Shown piece by piece: positions 16,540 through 24,436 of a stretch of DNA of 64,000 bases. Location: positions 3,224,001 through 3,288,000 of the forward strand of contig OY782500.1 of assembly GCA_963677885.1 (NCBI GenBank), read 5' to 3'. The translations under genes were made by a program, and so were the position numbers. The DNA comes from UBA1351 sp963677885 (GTDB lineage Bacteria > Bacillota > Clostridia > Lachnospirales > Vallitaleaceae). The notes under the pieces are model-generated. The model had not been told where the DNA came from. It did no database searches and saw only the letters and a list, made by a program, of their open reading frames with translations. Within the stretch, counting starts at the first letter, position 1, and every line of letters starts with the position of its first letter.

Positions 16540-17931
16540 TTATTTTAGAATCCAGTCTGGAAGGTAGGATTTTGTATTGTCGGTCATGGTCTCAAAGAGG
16601 CTTAGACTGTCCTTAGGAGACAGGTTAATAAGGGGATCATTGCGGAAGGTGTTGATGAGACCTTGTCTGTCTTTTTCCCTATATGCCTTAATTAGGTTTT
16701 CTTGGTTGGCAACATGTCGGTTGATGAGAGGCAGGATATTTGAGGGTAGTGGACCGGCCTGAACTGGGTGCAGTTGACCAGCTGTAAAGAGGGCGTTGGT
16801 TTCTACAACAGCGCCTAATGGAAGGTTAGGAATCTGACCGGTGTTAGGTAGGTTAACGTTGGTGATTAGGTCTGATAATCCTAGGAGAGCCTTGATTTGT
16901 TTGACACCGTCCTCACCGGTTTCTTTCAATTCCATTTCTTCCTGGCCTTCATAGAGTCGATTGCTTTTCTCTATGAGTTCTTGCCTGTTTTTGATTCTCC
17001 AGGATACTGGTGTTAGAGTAAAGTGCCAGTCATTGGCGGTTTCAGGAGAAACCAGATACCATGGAGGCATAAATTCGGCCAAGTGTCTGTCTCCGGCTGC
17101 TGCGATAGAACTGTATTTATCAAAAAGGTCAAATTTGACCCGGTTTCCACTGGTAAAGTAATTGTTAAGCCAGTTGTCATCTTGAGCTTTTAAGTAACCG
17201 GTTTTGTGATACTTGGAAACGAACTCCTTATATATGGGCATAAGATTTAAGTCTTTGTAAGTGGCTTTGGTTAACCATGTAAAGTGGTTGATGCCTAGAA
17301 CATTGACTTTGATGTCTTCCCTTTTGATATTCTTAATTCCTTTTTCTTCACCTAACATTTCAATCAATAATTTTTGGGTGCCGAAAACTTCATGGCAGCA
17401 GCCGAAAGCTTTGATATCAGGAAAGGTTTCGTATAGGGTTCTGACGCAGATGGTCATAGGATTGGTGTAGTTAATGACCCAGGCTTTTGGGGAGTAGTTT
17501 TTGATAGCCGATCCGATTTCTTCAAACATGGGAATGGTTCGAAGGGCTCTGACAAAGCCGCCAGGGCCAACGGTATCTCCTACTGATTGATAGATGCCAT
17601 ATGTTTCAGGGGTATGGACATCAGACTTCATTTCTTCCAGGGTTCCAGGAAGGATTGAGATAATGACGAAGTCTGCTCCTGTAAGGGCTTCTTTCAAGGA
17701 GTCGACGGCTTCGTATGTCCATTTGCCGACACTGGTTTCTTTTGCCGTCAATTTATTTCCGATGACTTGATTTTTGTAAGCAGCTTCATGGTCGATATCA
17801 TACAGTTTAATTGTCCCGCTTAAGCTGGGTTCTACGGCCAGGTCACTCATGAGCCCCCATGCCCAGCCTCTGGAACCGCCACCGATATAGGCTATCTGGA
17901 TATCACTTACTCTGTTTTCTGTGTGCTTCAT
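16540..17931 (-). CDS. Glycoside hydrolase family 4, likely alpha-galacturonidase (LplD type)
   Basis: NAD- and metal-dependent GH4 enzyme, 463 residues, cytoplasmic. The Rossmann motif IAYIGGGSRGW is at 13-23, NYTNPM near 153-158, and the metal-binding Cys-His-Glu-Val (CHEV) motif near 177. In GH4 the residues after this Cys track substrate: CHSV in alpha-galactosidases/glucuronidases, CDMP or CN-P in phospho-glucosidases, and CHEV in Bacillus LplD, an alpha-galacturonidase. That points to unsaturated or short pectin-derived galacturonides. AAGGAG precedes the ATG. The divergent AraC gene is the likely regulator. Confidence 0.85.
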   Translation of the reverse strand: MKHTENRVSDIQIAYIGGGSRGWAWGLMSDLAVEPSLSGTIKLYDIDHEAAYKNQVIGNKLTAKETSVGKWTYEAVDSLKEALTGADFVIISILPGTLEEMKSDVHTPETYGIYQSVGDTVGPGGFVRALRTIPMFEEIGSAIKNYSPKAWVINYTNPMTICVRTLYETFPDIKAFGCCHEVFGTQKLLIEMLGEEKGIKNIKREDIKVNVLGINHFTWLTKATYKDLNLMPIYKEFVSKYHKTGYLKAQDDNWLNNYFTSGNRVKFDLFDKYSSIAAAGDRHLAEFMPPWYLVSPETANDWHFTLTPVSWRIKNRQELIEKSNRLYEGQEEMELKETGEDGVKQIKALLGLSDLITNVNLPNTGQIPNLPLGAVVETNALFTAGQLHPVQAGPLPSNILPLINRHVANQENLIKAYREKDRQGLINTFRNDPLINLSPKDSLSLFETMTDNTKSYLPDWILK

Positions 17932-18015
17932 ACATTCTCCTTTTTGTAACAGGCTTTAATCTCTTGCTTATCAATTACATACTACAGCAAAATAAAAAGA
18001 AAATATCTTATATAA

Positions 18016-18043
18016 TTGACTAATTGTATACTTTTGGTAGAAT
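18016..18043 (+). promoter_or_regulatory. Promoter of AraC gene, start codon very close
   Basis: TTGACT (18016-18021), 16-base spacer, TAGAAT (18038-18043). The ATG is only six bases after the -10, so the message may be leaderless. Confidence 0.5.
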
Positions 18044-18049
18044 ATTGGT

Positions 18050-18871
18050 ATGAAGAATGGAATTATATACGAACAAACAAAACAAGCTCATAGAATGAAA
18101 GAGACCCACGTCCATAAGGTGGTGGAAATCTACTATCAGTTGGCTGGTGAGAAAGATTATTTTATCCATGACAGGACTTACCATATCATGCCAGGTGATC
18201 TGGTTCTAATTGGTGAAGGTGTCATACATAAGGCATTTAGTCAGAACCTGGATAAGAGCGAACGAATACTGGTTCATATTGATCGGGACTATATGGCTGG
18301 CCATCTGCCTTATCTGGAACTTAATGATTTTTTTGCCATATTTGACCAGGGATATGGTTTGATTCGTGTGTCTGCCAAAAAACAGCTCCAGCTAGAAGGT
18401 CTTTTTGCTTTGATGGCTGAAGTTCAGGGGAGACAGGCTAATGGAACAAAAGAGGCCTTGATGCTTGGCATTGGTATTCAATTATTGGATATGCTGAGTG
18501 GAGAAGATTTGGGGATGGATTTAGTGACCGAAGAAACTGGCGGATACGTGAATTACAGAATGAAGGAGATTACGGATTATATCAACGACTACTATGATCA
18601 AGACCTTACCCTCCACAAGCTGGCCAAAAAGTTCAATCTCAACGTTCACTACCTCTGCAAGTTGTTTACTAAAACAACAGGCTTTTCTTCGACTGAATAC
18701 ATTCACTTGGTTCGAATCCGCAAGGCAAAGGAACTTCTTAGTGATCAAAGTCTCAATATGACCCATATTGCTGAAACGGTGGGCTATTGTGATTCTTCTT
18801 ATTTTGGCAAGGTTTTCAAGAAGTATGTTGGAATCACACCTCTGGCATATAGGAAAACCTACTCTACTTAA
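18050..18871 (+). CDS. AraC-family regulator (cupin sensor)
   Basis: Transcription factor, 273 residues. The N-terminal half is a cupin-like sugar sensor (HKVVEIYYQLAGEKDYFIHDRTYHIMPGDLVLIGEGVIH); the C-terminal 100 residues hold two helix-turn-helix motifs (LHKLAKKFNLNVHYLCKLF and MTHIAETVGYCDSSYFGKVFKKYVGITPLAYR). It is divergent from the GH4 gene, 118 bases apart, and probably activates it in response to a pectin fragment. No clear ribosome site precedes the start. Its last eight bases overlap the convergent HTH-TPR gene. Confidence 0.9.
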   Translation: MKNGIIYEQTKQAHRMKETHVHKVVEIYYQLAGEKDYFIHDRTYHIMPGDLVLIGEGVIHKAFSQNLDKSERILVHIDRDYMAGHLPYLELNDFFAIFDQGYGLIRVSAKKQLQLEGLFALMAEVQGRQANGTKEALMLGIGIQLLDMLSGEDLGMDLVTEETGGYVNYRMKEITDYINDYYDQDLTLHKLAKKFNLNVHYLCKLFTKTTGFSSTEYIHLVRIRKAKELLSDQSLNMTHIAETVGYCDSSYFGKVFKKYVGITPLAYRKTYST

Positions 18872-19799
18872 ATAATGGATGGCTGATGCTATATTTACCA
18901 TGGAGTATATCTGAATGTTTCTGGATCCATTCCGGTCTTTCATCTATCAAGAGTCCACTAATCATATGGTAAATCATTGGGTCATCAGGGTTAAGTAAAT
19001 GACAGGCGATGATTTTTCGGGCGAGCAGGAGTTTCCTAAGTTCATGGGAAAATCGATGTTGTGGCTCGCTGTGAATCCTGTCGATAAGATCAATAACTTC
19101 CTGGTGGTGGTCGATTCGGTGTAAAAGGGTAGCATAGTTTAAGTAGGCTGCACCGGTTAGGTCCTGCTGGAAGATAGACTTTTCTCCAATATTGTTTAAT
19201 TTATCAATGACATTTAGAATGATATCTCTGGACTCATCAAAACGGTCCTTCATCCTATACCTGATGGACAGCATATTGGCGAAAACAATTTCAATATCAA
19301 AAAACTCCCGGTTTTTCATAAATCCTTTATCGTTAATGGAAAGGCTGTTAAGAAGAATCATGAGGTGGTCCAGTTCCATAGAATCGAACTTGTAGTTTTG
19401 CCGATTCATATTGTTGTAGATGCTGATATACTGGTCGAAGATCTTGGTTGTTCTTTTGTCGCCATGTTCCTGGTTCTTGAATTCTTTAATGATTGCATTG
19501 ATTTCTTTGTGAAGGGCATCAAGGTTGCCACTGTTATAGGCATCGTTTGACCGTTTTATCATTCCGTTGGAAAAGAAATCTATTTCCGTCCTGCACCTGG
19601 ACAAGAGAAAAACTAAATCAGTTTTATAAAAATGTGAAAGAGTCTCCAAAGATGCCAATGAGGGGATTCTTTTTGCGTGTTCAATATTACGTTGGGTTTC
19701 AAGGGCGACACCGGTCTTGTTATAGACCTCGTTACGGCTTAATTTATTTCTTTTTCGGATATCGTATACTATTTTACCGAATGCATGATAATCGATCAT
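18864..19799 (-). CDS. HTH-TPR regulator of the RRNPP (Rgg/PlcR/NprR-like) peptide-sensing type
   Basis: Cytoplasmic regulator, 311 residues. Residues 4-66 form an Xre-type helix-turn-helix (FGKIVYDIRKRNKLSRNEVYNKTG, then TQRNIEHAKRIPSLASLETL). The remaining 240 residues are all helical with TPR-like spacing (NSGNLDALHKEINAIIKEF; YRMKDRFDESRDIILNVID; AAYLNYATLLHRIDHHQEVI). This layout matches regulators that bind re-imported signal peptides. AAGGAG precedes the ATG. A 47-residue exported pre-peptide gene is divergent 95 bases away, the usual place for the cognate peptide. No ligand specificity can be read from sequence. Confidence 0.85.
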   Translation of the reverse strand: MIDYHAFGKIVYDIRKRNKLSRNEVYNKTGVALETQRNIEHAKRIPSLASLETLSHFYKTDLVFLLSRCRTEIDFFSNGMIKRSNDAYNSGNLDALHKEINAIIKEFKNQEHGDKRTTKIFDQYISIYNNMNRQNYKFDSMELDHLMILLNSLSINDKGFMKNREFFDIEIVFANMLSIRYRMKDRFDESRDIILNVIDKLNNIGEKSIFQQDLTGAAYLNYATLLHRIDHHQEVIDLIDRIHSEPQHRFSHELRKLLLARKIIACHLLNPDDPMIYHMISGLLIDERPEWIQKHSDILHGKYSISHPLFK

Positions 19800-19838
19800 A
19801 AAAAGACTAACTCCTTAGGCATTTTGTCCATATAGATG

Positions 19839-19867
19839 ATTATACAATAAGCGTGGGGAATCATCAA
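19839..19867 (-). promoter_or_regulatory. Promoter of the HTH-TPR regulator
   Basis: Minus-strand TTGATG (19862-19867), 17-base spacer, TATAAT (19839-19844). The plus-strand peptide gene has only a weak promoter here (TACAAT at 19843-19848 without a good -35), consistent with activator dependence. Confidence 0.6.
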
Positions 19868-19894
19868 TTGGTCTTTAATGAAGGAGTCGGTGTC

Positions 19895-20038
19895 ATGAAA
19901 AAGATAATTATTACCTTCTTGTTAATCGGTACTTTGGTATTATCAGGTACTATGTTTGGACAGACGAATCAATTGGCTGGCGATGAAGATTACGAACCTA
20001 GGGTGACTGAGCTAAGTGTAGACATATATATAGTATAA
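19895..20038 (+). CDS. Small exported pre-peptide, candidate signal peptide of the RRNPP system
   Basis: A 47-residue gene product. MKK followed by a 17-residue hydrophobic core (IIITFLLIGTLVLSGTM) is a signal sequence; a short acidic segment (GDEDYEP) follows, and the C-terminus is VTELSVDIYIV, a hydrophobic tail reminiscent of the SHP, NprX and PapR pheromones. ATG 19895 is preferred over an upstream in-frame start at 19853 because AAGGAG lies nine bases before it. It has no cysteine. It is divergent from the HTH-TPR gene and followed 28 bases on by a PqqD-like gene. Function as a pheromone is inferred from context and shape. Confidence 0.7.
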   Translation: MKKIIITFLLIGTLVLSGTMFGQTNQLAGDEDYEPRVTELSVDIYIV

Positions 20039-20066
20039 GTGGGAAAGTTATGAAATCTTACATGTG

Positions 20067-20375
20067 ATGAGGGGTTATCACAGTAAAATACGTATGGATA
20101 AGCAGGGATATAAGATGAGAATTGCAGAAGGAATTACTTGGAGTGCCGGAAACGGCAACATCCAGATTATAAGACAATCAGATGACTTATGTTTATTTCT
20201 AGACCGGGCATCTGCCATTTTTTGGAATCTATTCAGTTCGGGACAGGAGTTTGATGAAATCGTCAATTCCTTGTCTATGGCTTTTCCAATCTCAAGAACC
20301 ACTATCGAGTATGAGATGAGCCAGGTGGTTGAAAATCTGATGGACAAGGGCATCATTGAGAGGAATGTTGATTAA
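20067..20375 (+). CDS. PqqD-like (RiPP recognition element) protein
   Basis: Small protein of about 102 residues. The segment LCLFLDRASAIFWNLFSSGQEFDEIVNSLSM and the later EYEMSQVVENLMDKGIIER follow the PqqD winged-helix pattern; PqqD domains hold precursor peptides for modifying enzymes. The N-terminus has an antiparallel strand pair (ITWSAGNGNIQIIRQSDD). The start is uncertain: GTG 20064, ATG 20067, 20094 or 20112 are in frame and none has a strong ribosome site; ATG 20067 overlaps the stop of a five-codon frame (20050-20067), which hints at coupling. No radical-SAM or other maturase is nearby. Its place beside a short peptide gene is the notable point. Confidence 0.7.
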   Translation: MRGYHSKIRMDKQGYKMRIAEGITWSAGNGNIQIIRQSDDLCLFLDRASAIFWNLFSSGQEFDEIVNSLSMAFPISRTTIEYEMSQVVENLMDKGIIERNVD

Positions 20376-20409
20376 GTAGACATAGCCTTAATCATCTTTT
20401 GGGGAGTTT

Positions 20410-20435
20410 AACCTGGGAGTAATCCCAGGTTTTTC
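20410..20435 (+). terminator. Terminator of the peptide/PqqD unit
   Basis: AACCTGGGA-GTAA-TCCCAGGTT followed by TTTC. Perfect 9-bp stem. It closes the 19895-20375 unit. Confidence 0.85.
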
Positions 20436-20537
20436 TATGATAAAATTTTTTGAGGGGAGAAGGTCATGCCAATACACTTCTATGATACAATGGAGGCAGT
20501 AAGTGAAAAATACACACAATCCTTAACAGGAGGCAAA

Positions 20538-21176
20538 ATGAAAATACTCATAACAGGTTTTACATCTTTTAACGGGGAGACTATTAATCCTGCCCTGGAG
20601 ATTCTGGAAAAACTGCCCATTGAAATTGATGGTCATGAGATTTGTACCCAGGTGGTGCCAACTGTATTTGGCAAGTCTATTAGGGTCCTGAAAGAAGCCC
20701 TTGAAAGAGAGTCGCCAAAGATAGTCATTTGTATAGGCCAGGCAGGGGGAGAAGCGGCCCTACGTCTTGAAAAAGTGGCTATTAATCTGGATGAAGCCAG
20801 GATACCTGACAATGAAGGCAATCAGCCTATAGACAGTCCTATTGTGGAAGGCGGTGATAAGGCTTATTTTTCCAATCTGCCTTTAAAGGCGATGAAAAAA
20901 AGTCTTCATGAGGCGGGAATTCCTGCTGCCATCTCATATACAGCAGGTACTTTTGTCTGTAACCATCTATTCTATGGTTTGATGGATGCCATAAAAGACC
21001 AACACAATCTCAGGGGAGGTTTTGTCCATGTACCCTATGTGCCGGAACAAGTTGTGGACAAACCGGGAACTGCCCATATGTCTTTGGATATGATGGTAGA
21101 CGGAATAACCAAGATTATAAGCCTTGCCGCAACACTTGAAAGTGATATTCAGGAGGCAGGAGGCAACCTTGATTAA
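20538..21176 (+). CDS. pcp: Pyrrolidone-carboxylate peptidase (pyroglutamyl peptidase I)
   Basis: Cytoplasmic cysteine peptidase, 212 residues, family C15, which removes N-terminal pyroglutamate from peptides. It opens MKILITGFTSFNGETINPAL; the catalytic Cys is in GTFVCNHLFYG, the His in GGFVHVPYVPEQ, and the Glu in the region GQAGGEAALRLEKVAINLDEARIPDNEG. ATG 20538 has AGGAGG four bases before it and gives the family length. An in-frame ATG at 20466 also has a good site (GAGGGGAGAAGG) and would add 24 unusual residues. It follows the terminator of the peptide/PqqD unit and is convergent with an AraC gene. Confidence 0.93.
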   Translation: MKILITGFTSFNGETINPALEILEKLPIEIDGHEICTQVVPTVFGKSIRVLKEALERESPKIVICIGQAGGEAALRLEKVAINLDEARIPDNEGNQPIDSPIVEGGDKAYFSNLPLKAMKKSLHEAGIPAAISYTAGTFVCNHLFYGLMDAIKDQHNLRGGFVHVPYVPEQVVDKPGTAHMSLDMMVDGITKIISLAATLESDIQEAGGNLD

Positions 21177-21192
21177 TAGAAAAATTATGTGG

Positions 21193-21978
21193 TTAATTCT
21201 TCAGTGACTTACGATAGTCGGAGGGAGAAAGGCCGCATTTTTTTTTGAACTGTTTGGAGAAGTGGTAAATACCTACATATCCGATTTTTTCTGCAATATC
21301 AGATATGGCATAGGAATCATTGGATAAGAGAAACTTGGCCAGATCCATACGGGCTCTCATTAAATCTTCTTTAGGGCTGACTCCAAAAATATCAGCGTAT
21401 ATATGACTAAACCTGGACCGGCTTAAGTTGGTTAAGGCTGCCATTTCTTCAATGGACCAGGGATGAGCAGGGCTACTAAGTATGGATGACCGTGTCTGGC
21501 GAAAGAGGACTTCTGTATTGGATTCAGCCTTAAGACTATCCTTTTTCTGGTTAAGTCTGGCAACCTGGATCAGCAGTTCTCTAATCAACAGATCAGACAT
21601 TTGTTTGGCCCCTATATCTTCCATCCAGGTTTCCTTTTCAATCCGACGAATGTATTGTGGAATCAGATGATAGGTGTCCAGTTCCAAAGGTGTGTTTAGG
21701 GGCAGCTGGATTGTGTCAAAAAAGTCCTTGCCATCATCGCTTGTAAAATGTATCCAGTCATTTTCAAAGCCTGTATAAGGATTCTTGTAATACTGGGTTT
21801 GATTCGGAGTATATAACAAACAGGTCCCCTTTTTATAATGATTTAGCTGATTGTTTTGACCTATATAGATGTCATTAAGAAAAATCAGGAATAAGTAGTC
21901 GTCGGTACCATCGGGCCTGTCAATAACGAAGCTTTTTGATTCTTTATAGGCGCAACCAATTCGATTAATCTGAAACAT
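21193..21978 (-). CDS. AraC-family regulator
   Basis: Transcription factor, 261 residues. An N-terminal cupin-like sensor (FLIFLNDIYIGQNNQLNHYKKGTCLLYTPNQ) is followed by the AraC double helix-turn-helix (WSIEEMAALTNLSRSRFSHIYADIFGVSP and ISDIAEKIGYVGIYHFSKQFKKKCGLSPSDYR). The start is placed at 21978 because GGGGAGG lies eight bases upstream; ATG 22002 has no ribosome site. It is divergent from the GH51 gene (229 bases apart) and probably activates arabinoside use. Confidence 0.9.
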   Translation of the reverse strand: MFQINRIGCAYKESKSFVIDRPDGTDDYLFLIFLNDIYIGQNNQLNHYKKGTCLLYTPNQTQYYKNPYTGFENDWIHFTSDDGKDFFDTIQLPLNTPLELDTYHLIPQYIRRIEKETWMEDIGAKQMSDLLIRELLIQVARLNQKKDSLKAESNTEVLFRQTRSSILSSPAHPWSIEEMAALTNLSRSRFSHIYADIFGVSPKEDLMRARMDLAKFLLSNDSYAISDIAEKIGYVGIYHFSKQFKKKCGLSPSDYRKSLKN

Positions 21979-22207
21979 GGACAGGATCCTCCCCGAATTC
22001 ATTAACTAAAGATATAGCACAAAATGATAAATATAAAGCTGAAGATGACATTTTAAAAATTTATGTAGTCTATATAATAGTATTATATTGATTGGTTTTA
22101 TGCATGTCAAATATTGAAAACTATAGAAATGAATGGTCAAAATAATAATCCAATATAGTTTAAAATAACAAATTTACCTAGACAGTAATGTCGGAAAGAA
22201 GGTTTGG

Positions 22208-23689
22208 ATGAAGCTTGTAGTAAATCCGGGGAAGAAACTGGCAACAATTAACAAGAATATTTATGGACATTTTTCAGAACATCTTGGGAGATGTATTTAT
22301 GAAGGTCTGTATGTAGGTGAGGATTCAGAGATTGAAAACATCGGCGGTATTCGTGTTGATGTACTTGAAGCCCTTAAGAAGATAAAGTTACCGGTTCTTA
22401 GATGGCCAGGTGGTTGTTTTGCTGATGAATACCATTGGAAAGATGGTATTGGCCCAAAAGAAAACCGGAAGAAAATGATTAATACCCATTGGGGCGGTGT
22501 TGTTGAAGACAATTCCTTTGGTACCCATGAATTTATGAGACTCTGTGAACTGATCGGCTGTGAGCCATACATTAATGGTAATGTTGGTAGCGGTACCGTT
22601 CAGGAGATGTCTGAATGGGTAGAATATATGACCTTTGATGGTCTTTCACCAATGGCCCAGCTTAGAGAAGAAAATGGACACAAAGAACCATGGGCTGTTA
22701 AATATTTTGGTGTAGGAAATGAAAACTGGGGATGCGGTGGTAATATGAGACCGGAATATTACGCAGACCTTTATAGACGATTTTCAACCTATGTGAGAAA
22801 TTACGGCGACAACAAAGTTTATAAAATAGCCTGTGGAGCCAATAATTTTGACTATAACTGGACAGACGTTGTGATGAAGATTGCAGGACGTTTCATGGAT
22901 GGTCTTAGTCTTCACTACTATACCGTACCGGGTGAGTCTTGGCAGAATAAAGGTAGTGCAACTGTTTTTAGTGATGAAGACTACTATACTACCCTCAAAA
23001 AGACTCTTCTTATGGAAGAAATTCTGACTAAGCACTCTTCCATAATGGACAAATACGACCCTGATAAACGTGTCGGTCTTCTCGTTGACGAGTGGGGGAC
23101 TTGGTATGATGTTGAGGAAGGTACCAATCCAGGATTTCTCTACCAGCAAAACACCATGAGAGACGCCTTGGTTGCGGGAATCAACCTGAATATCTTCAAT
23201 AAACATGCAGACAGGGTTCAGATGGCGAATATTGCCCAATTGGTAAATGTACTTCAAGCCATCATCCTGACCGAAGGTGAGAAAATGATACTGACTCCAA
23301 CCTATCATGTCTTTGATATGTTTGCCAGCCACCAGGATAATACCCTATTGGAAAGTCAGGTCTTTAATAAGATGGTGGGAACTGAGGATAACCAGATACC
23401 TAATGTTGTCGAATCAGCTTCAGTGAATGAAGAGGGCCAAATCATCATTACCCTTTGCCATACTGACCTTTCCACTGATATAATGATGGATATTGAACTG
23501 CTCGATACCCAGGTTCAATCTGTGACCGGTCAATATGTTTCAGGGGCTTCAAGTGCTCATAATACTTTTGAAAATCCTGATCTTGTTGTAAAAGAGGAAG
23601 TTAAGGAGTTTAAAATTTTAGGAAACCATATTGAAGTTGCTATGGCTCCCTGTAGCGTCCTTCAATTAACCATAAGCCCTAAGGAGTAA
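22208..23689 (+). CDS. abfA: Alpha-L-arabinofuranosidase, GH51
   Basis: Cytoplasmic retaining glycosidase, 493 residues, releasing terminal L-arabinofuranose from arabinan or arabinoxylan oligomers. The GH51 TIM barrel is intact: IYGHFSEHLGRCIYEGLYVG at the start, VLRWPGGCFADEYHW near 60-75, acid/base Glu in VGNENWGCGG near 172, nucleophile Glu in VDEWGTWYD near 294. The C-terminal beta domain follows. No signal peptide. AAGAAGG precedes the ATG. A small DUF6171-like gene follows after three bases. Control is probably by the divergent AraC protein. Confidence 0.95.
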   Translation: MKLVVNPGKKLATINKNIYGHFSEHLGRCIYEGLYVGEDSEIENIGGIRVDVLEALKKIKLPVLRWPGGCFADEYHWKDGIGPKENRKKMINTHWGGVVEDNSFGTHEFMRLCELIGCEPYINGNVGSGTVQEMSEWVEYMTFDGLSPMAQLREENGHKEPWAVKYFGVGNENWGCGGNMRPEYYADLYRRFSTYVRNYGDNKVYKIACGANNFDYNWTDVVMKIAGRFMDGLSLHYYTVPGESWQNKGSATVFSDEDYYTTLKKTLLMEEILTKHSSIMDKYDPDKRVGLLVDEWGTWYDVEEGTNPGFLYQQNTMRDALVAGINLNIFNKHADRVQMANIAQLVNVLQAIILTEGEKMILTPTYHVFDMFASHQDNTLLESQVFNKMVGTEDNQIPNVVESASVNEEGQIIITLCHTDLSTDIMMDIELLDTQVQSVTGQYVSGASSAHNTFENPDLVVKEEVKEFKILGNHIEVAMAPCSVLQLTISPKE

Positions 23690-23692
23690 AGA

Positions 23693-23935
23693 ATGCTTTG
23701 TAAACGATGCATGACTTTTGATGAAGAGAACCAAAAGGAACTACTGGAAAAATACATCAGCAACATGGATCCTTCCATACAATGTTCAGACCAAACCTAC
23801 GCAGTCCGGCTAAGTGCCTGTGATGACTGCAGTCGAATGGTTAATGGCATGTGTTCTTACTGTGGATGTTATGTAGTCATGCGTGCAAGGAAGAAGCATA
23901 TGGACTGCCCGGAACCTTCCGGTAGTCGGTGGTAG
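23693..23935 (+). CDS. Small Cys-rich (DUF6171-like) protein
   Basis: An 80-residue protein with several paired cysteines: CKRCM at the start, CDDC, then MCSYCGCYVVMRARKKHMDCP. The pattern matches small zinc-ribbon-like proteins annotated as DUF6171 in clostridia; function unknown. It starts three bases after the GH51 stop and is surely cotranscribed with it. A terminator follows at 23991. Confidence 0.7.
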   Translation: MLCKRCMTFDEENQKELLEKYISNMDPSIQCSDQTYAVRLSACDDCSRMVNGMCSYCGCYVVMRARKKHMDCPEPSGSRW

Positions 23936-23990
23936 TGTAGAATTATAAAGTGAAAAATAGCAGATATTATATATGAGAAATCATAAAAAA

Positions 23991-24022
23991 AGCGTTGTAG
24001 AATAATCTACAGCGCTTTTTTT
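23991..24022 (+). terminator. Terminator of the GH51 unit
   Basis: AGCGTTGTAGA-ATAA-TCTACAGCGCT, one G:U-type mismatch, followed by TTTTTT and preceded by an A-run, so it may act in both directions. Confidence 0.9.
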
Positions 24023-24116
24023 AAAAAAATCTCAAAAAAAATTGAACCTTTTTCAAAAACCCTTGTCTTATTAGTGTAAAACAATTTAAATAACTTATTT
24101 GATACAGTGAAATAAC

Positions 24117-24220
24117 TATGCAACCTGGCTGGTCGTAAACCTTCCGGTTTACTGCTCGCCCATGCGCCCTGGTCTGGTCGTAAATCTTCGATTTACTGCT
24201 CGACTATGCAACCTAGGAGG
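24117..24220 (+). repeat. Tandem hairpin repeat units supplying a ribosome binding site
   Basis: Two adjacent units (24129-24170 and 24174-24215) share the pattern CTGGTCGTAAA-hairpin-TTTACTGCTCG, then ATGC and CCT. The last unit runs directly into TAGGAGG, the ribosome site of the next gene. The same unit occurs at 16201-16242, 41282-41322 and 63082-63123. Confidence 0.75.
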
Positions 24221-24226
24221 AAAAAA

Positions 24227-24436
24227 ATGGAAACTACTGAACTTATTAAATTATTAGCACCTGTTGCAGTATTACAAATTGGATTATTAATCTATGCTCT
24301 ATTCGATTTAAGAAAGAATGGGGTTAGAAACTTAAATACAATCGCTTGGGTTCTTATTATTCTTTTTGTTAACATGATTGGTCCAATCGTATATTTGATC
24401 TTTGGAAGAGGTGACGGCAGTCATGTTGAAGATTAA
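24227..24436 (+). CDS. PLDc_N-domain membrane protein (YxlE-like)
   Basis: A 69-residue membrane protein with two helices: LLAPVAVLQIGLLIYALFDL and NTIAWVLIILFVNMIGPIVYLIFGR. The DLRKNGVRNLN loop and final GPIVYLIFGRGD are typical of the phospholipase D N-terminal domain seen in stand-alone proteins such as YxlE of the Bacillus sigY operon. There it helps restrain the sigma factor; that role here is inference from operon order. AGGAGG lies six bases before the ATG and belongs to the preceding repeat. It overlaps the ABC ATPase gene by 14 bases. Confidence 0.85.
   Translation: METTELIKLLAPVAVLQIGLLIYALFDLRKNGVRNLNTIAWVLIILFVNMIGPIVYLIFGRGDGSHVED

Noticed and set aside
18864..20375. A full RiPP biosynthetic cluster
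   Set aside because: No radical-SAM enzyme, cyclase, transporter or protease lies within reach; only a PqqD-like protein is present, so a complete cluster is not claimed.
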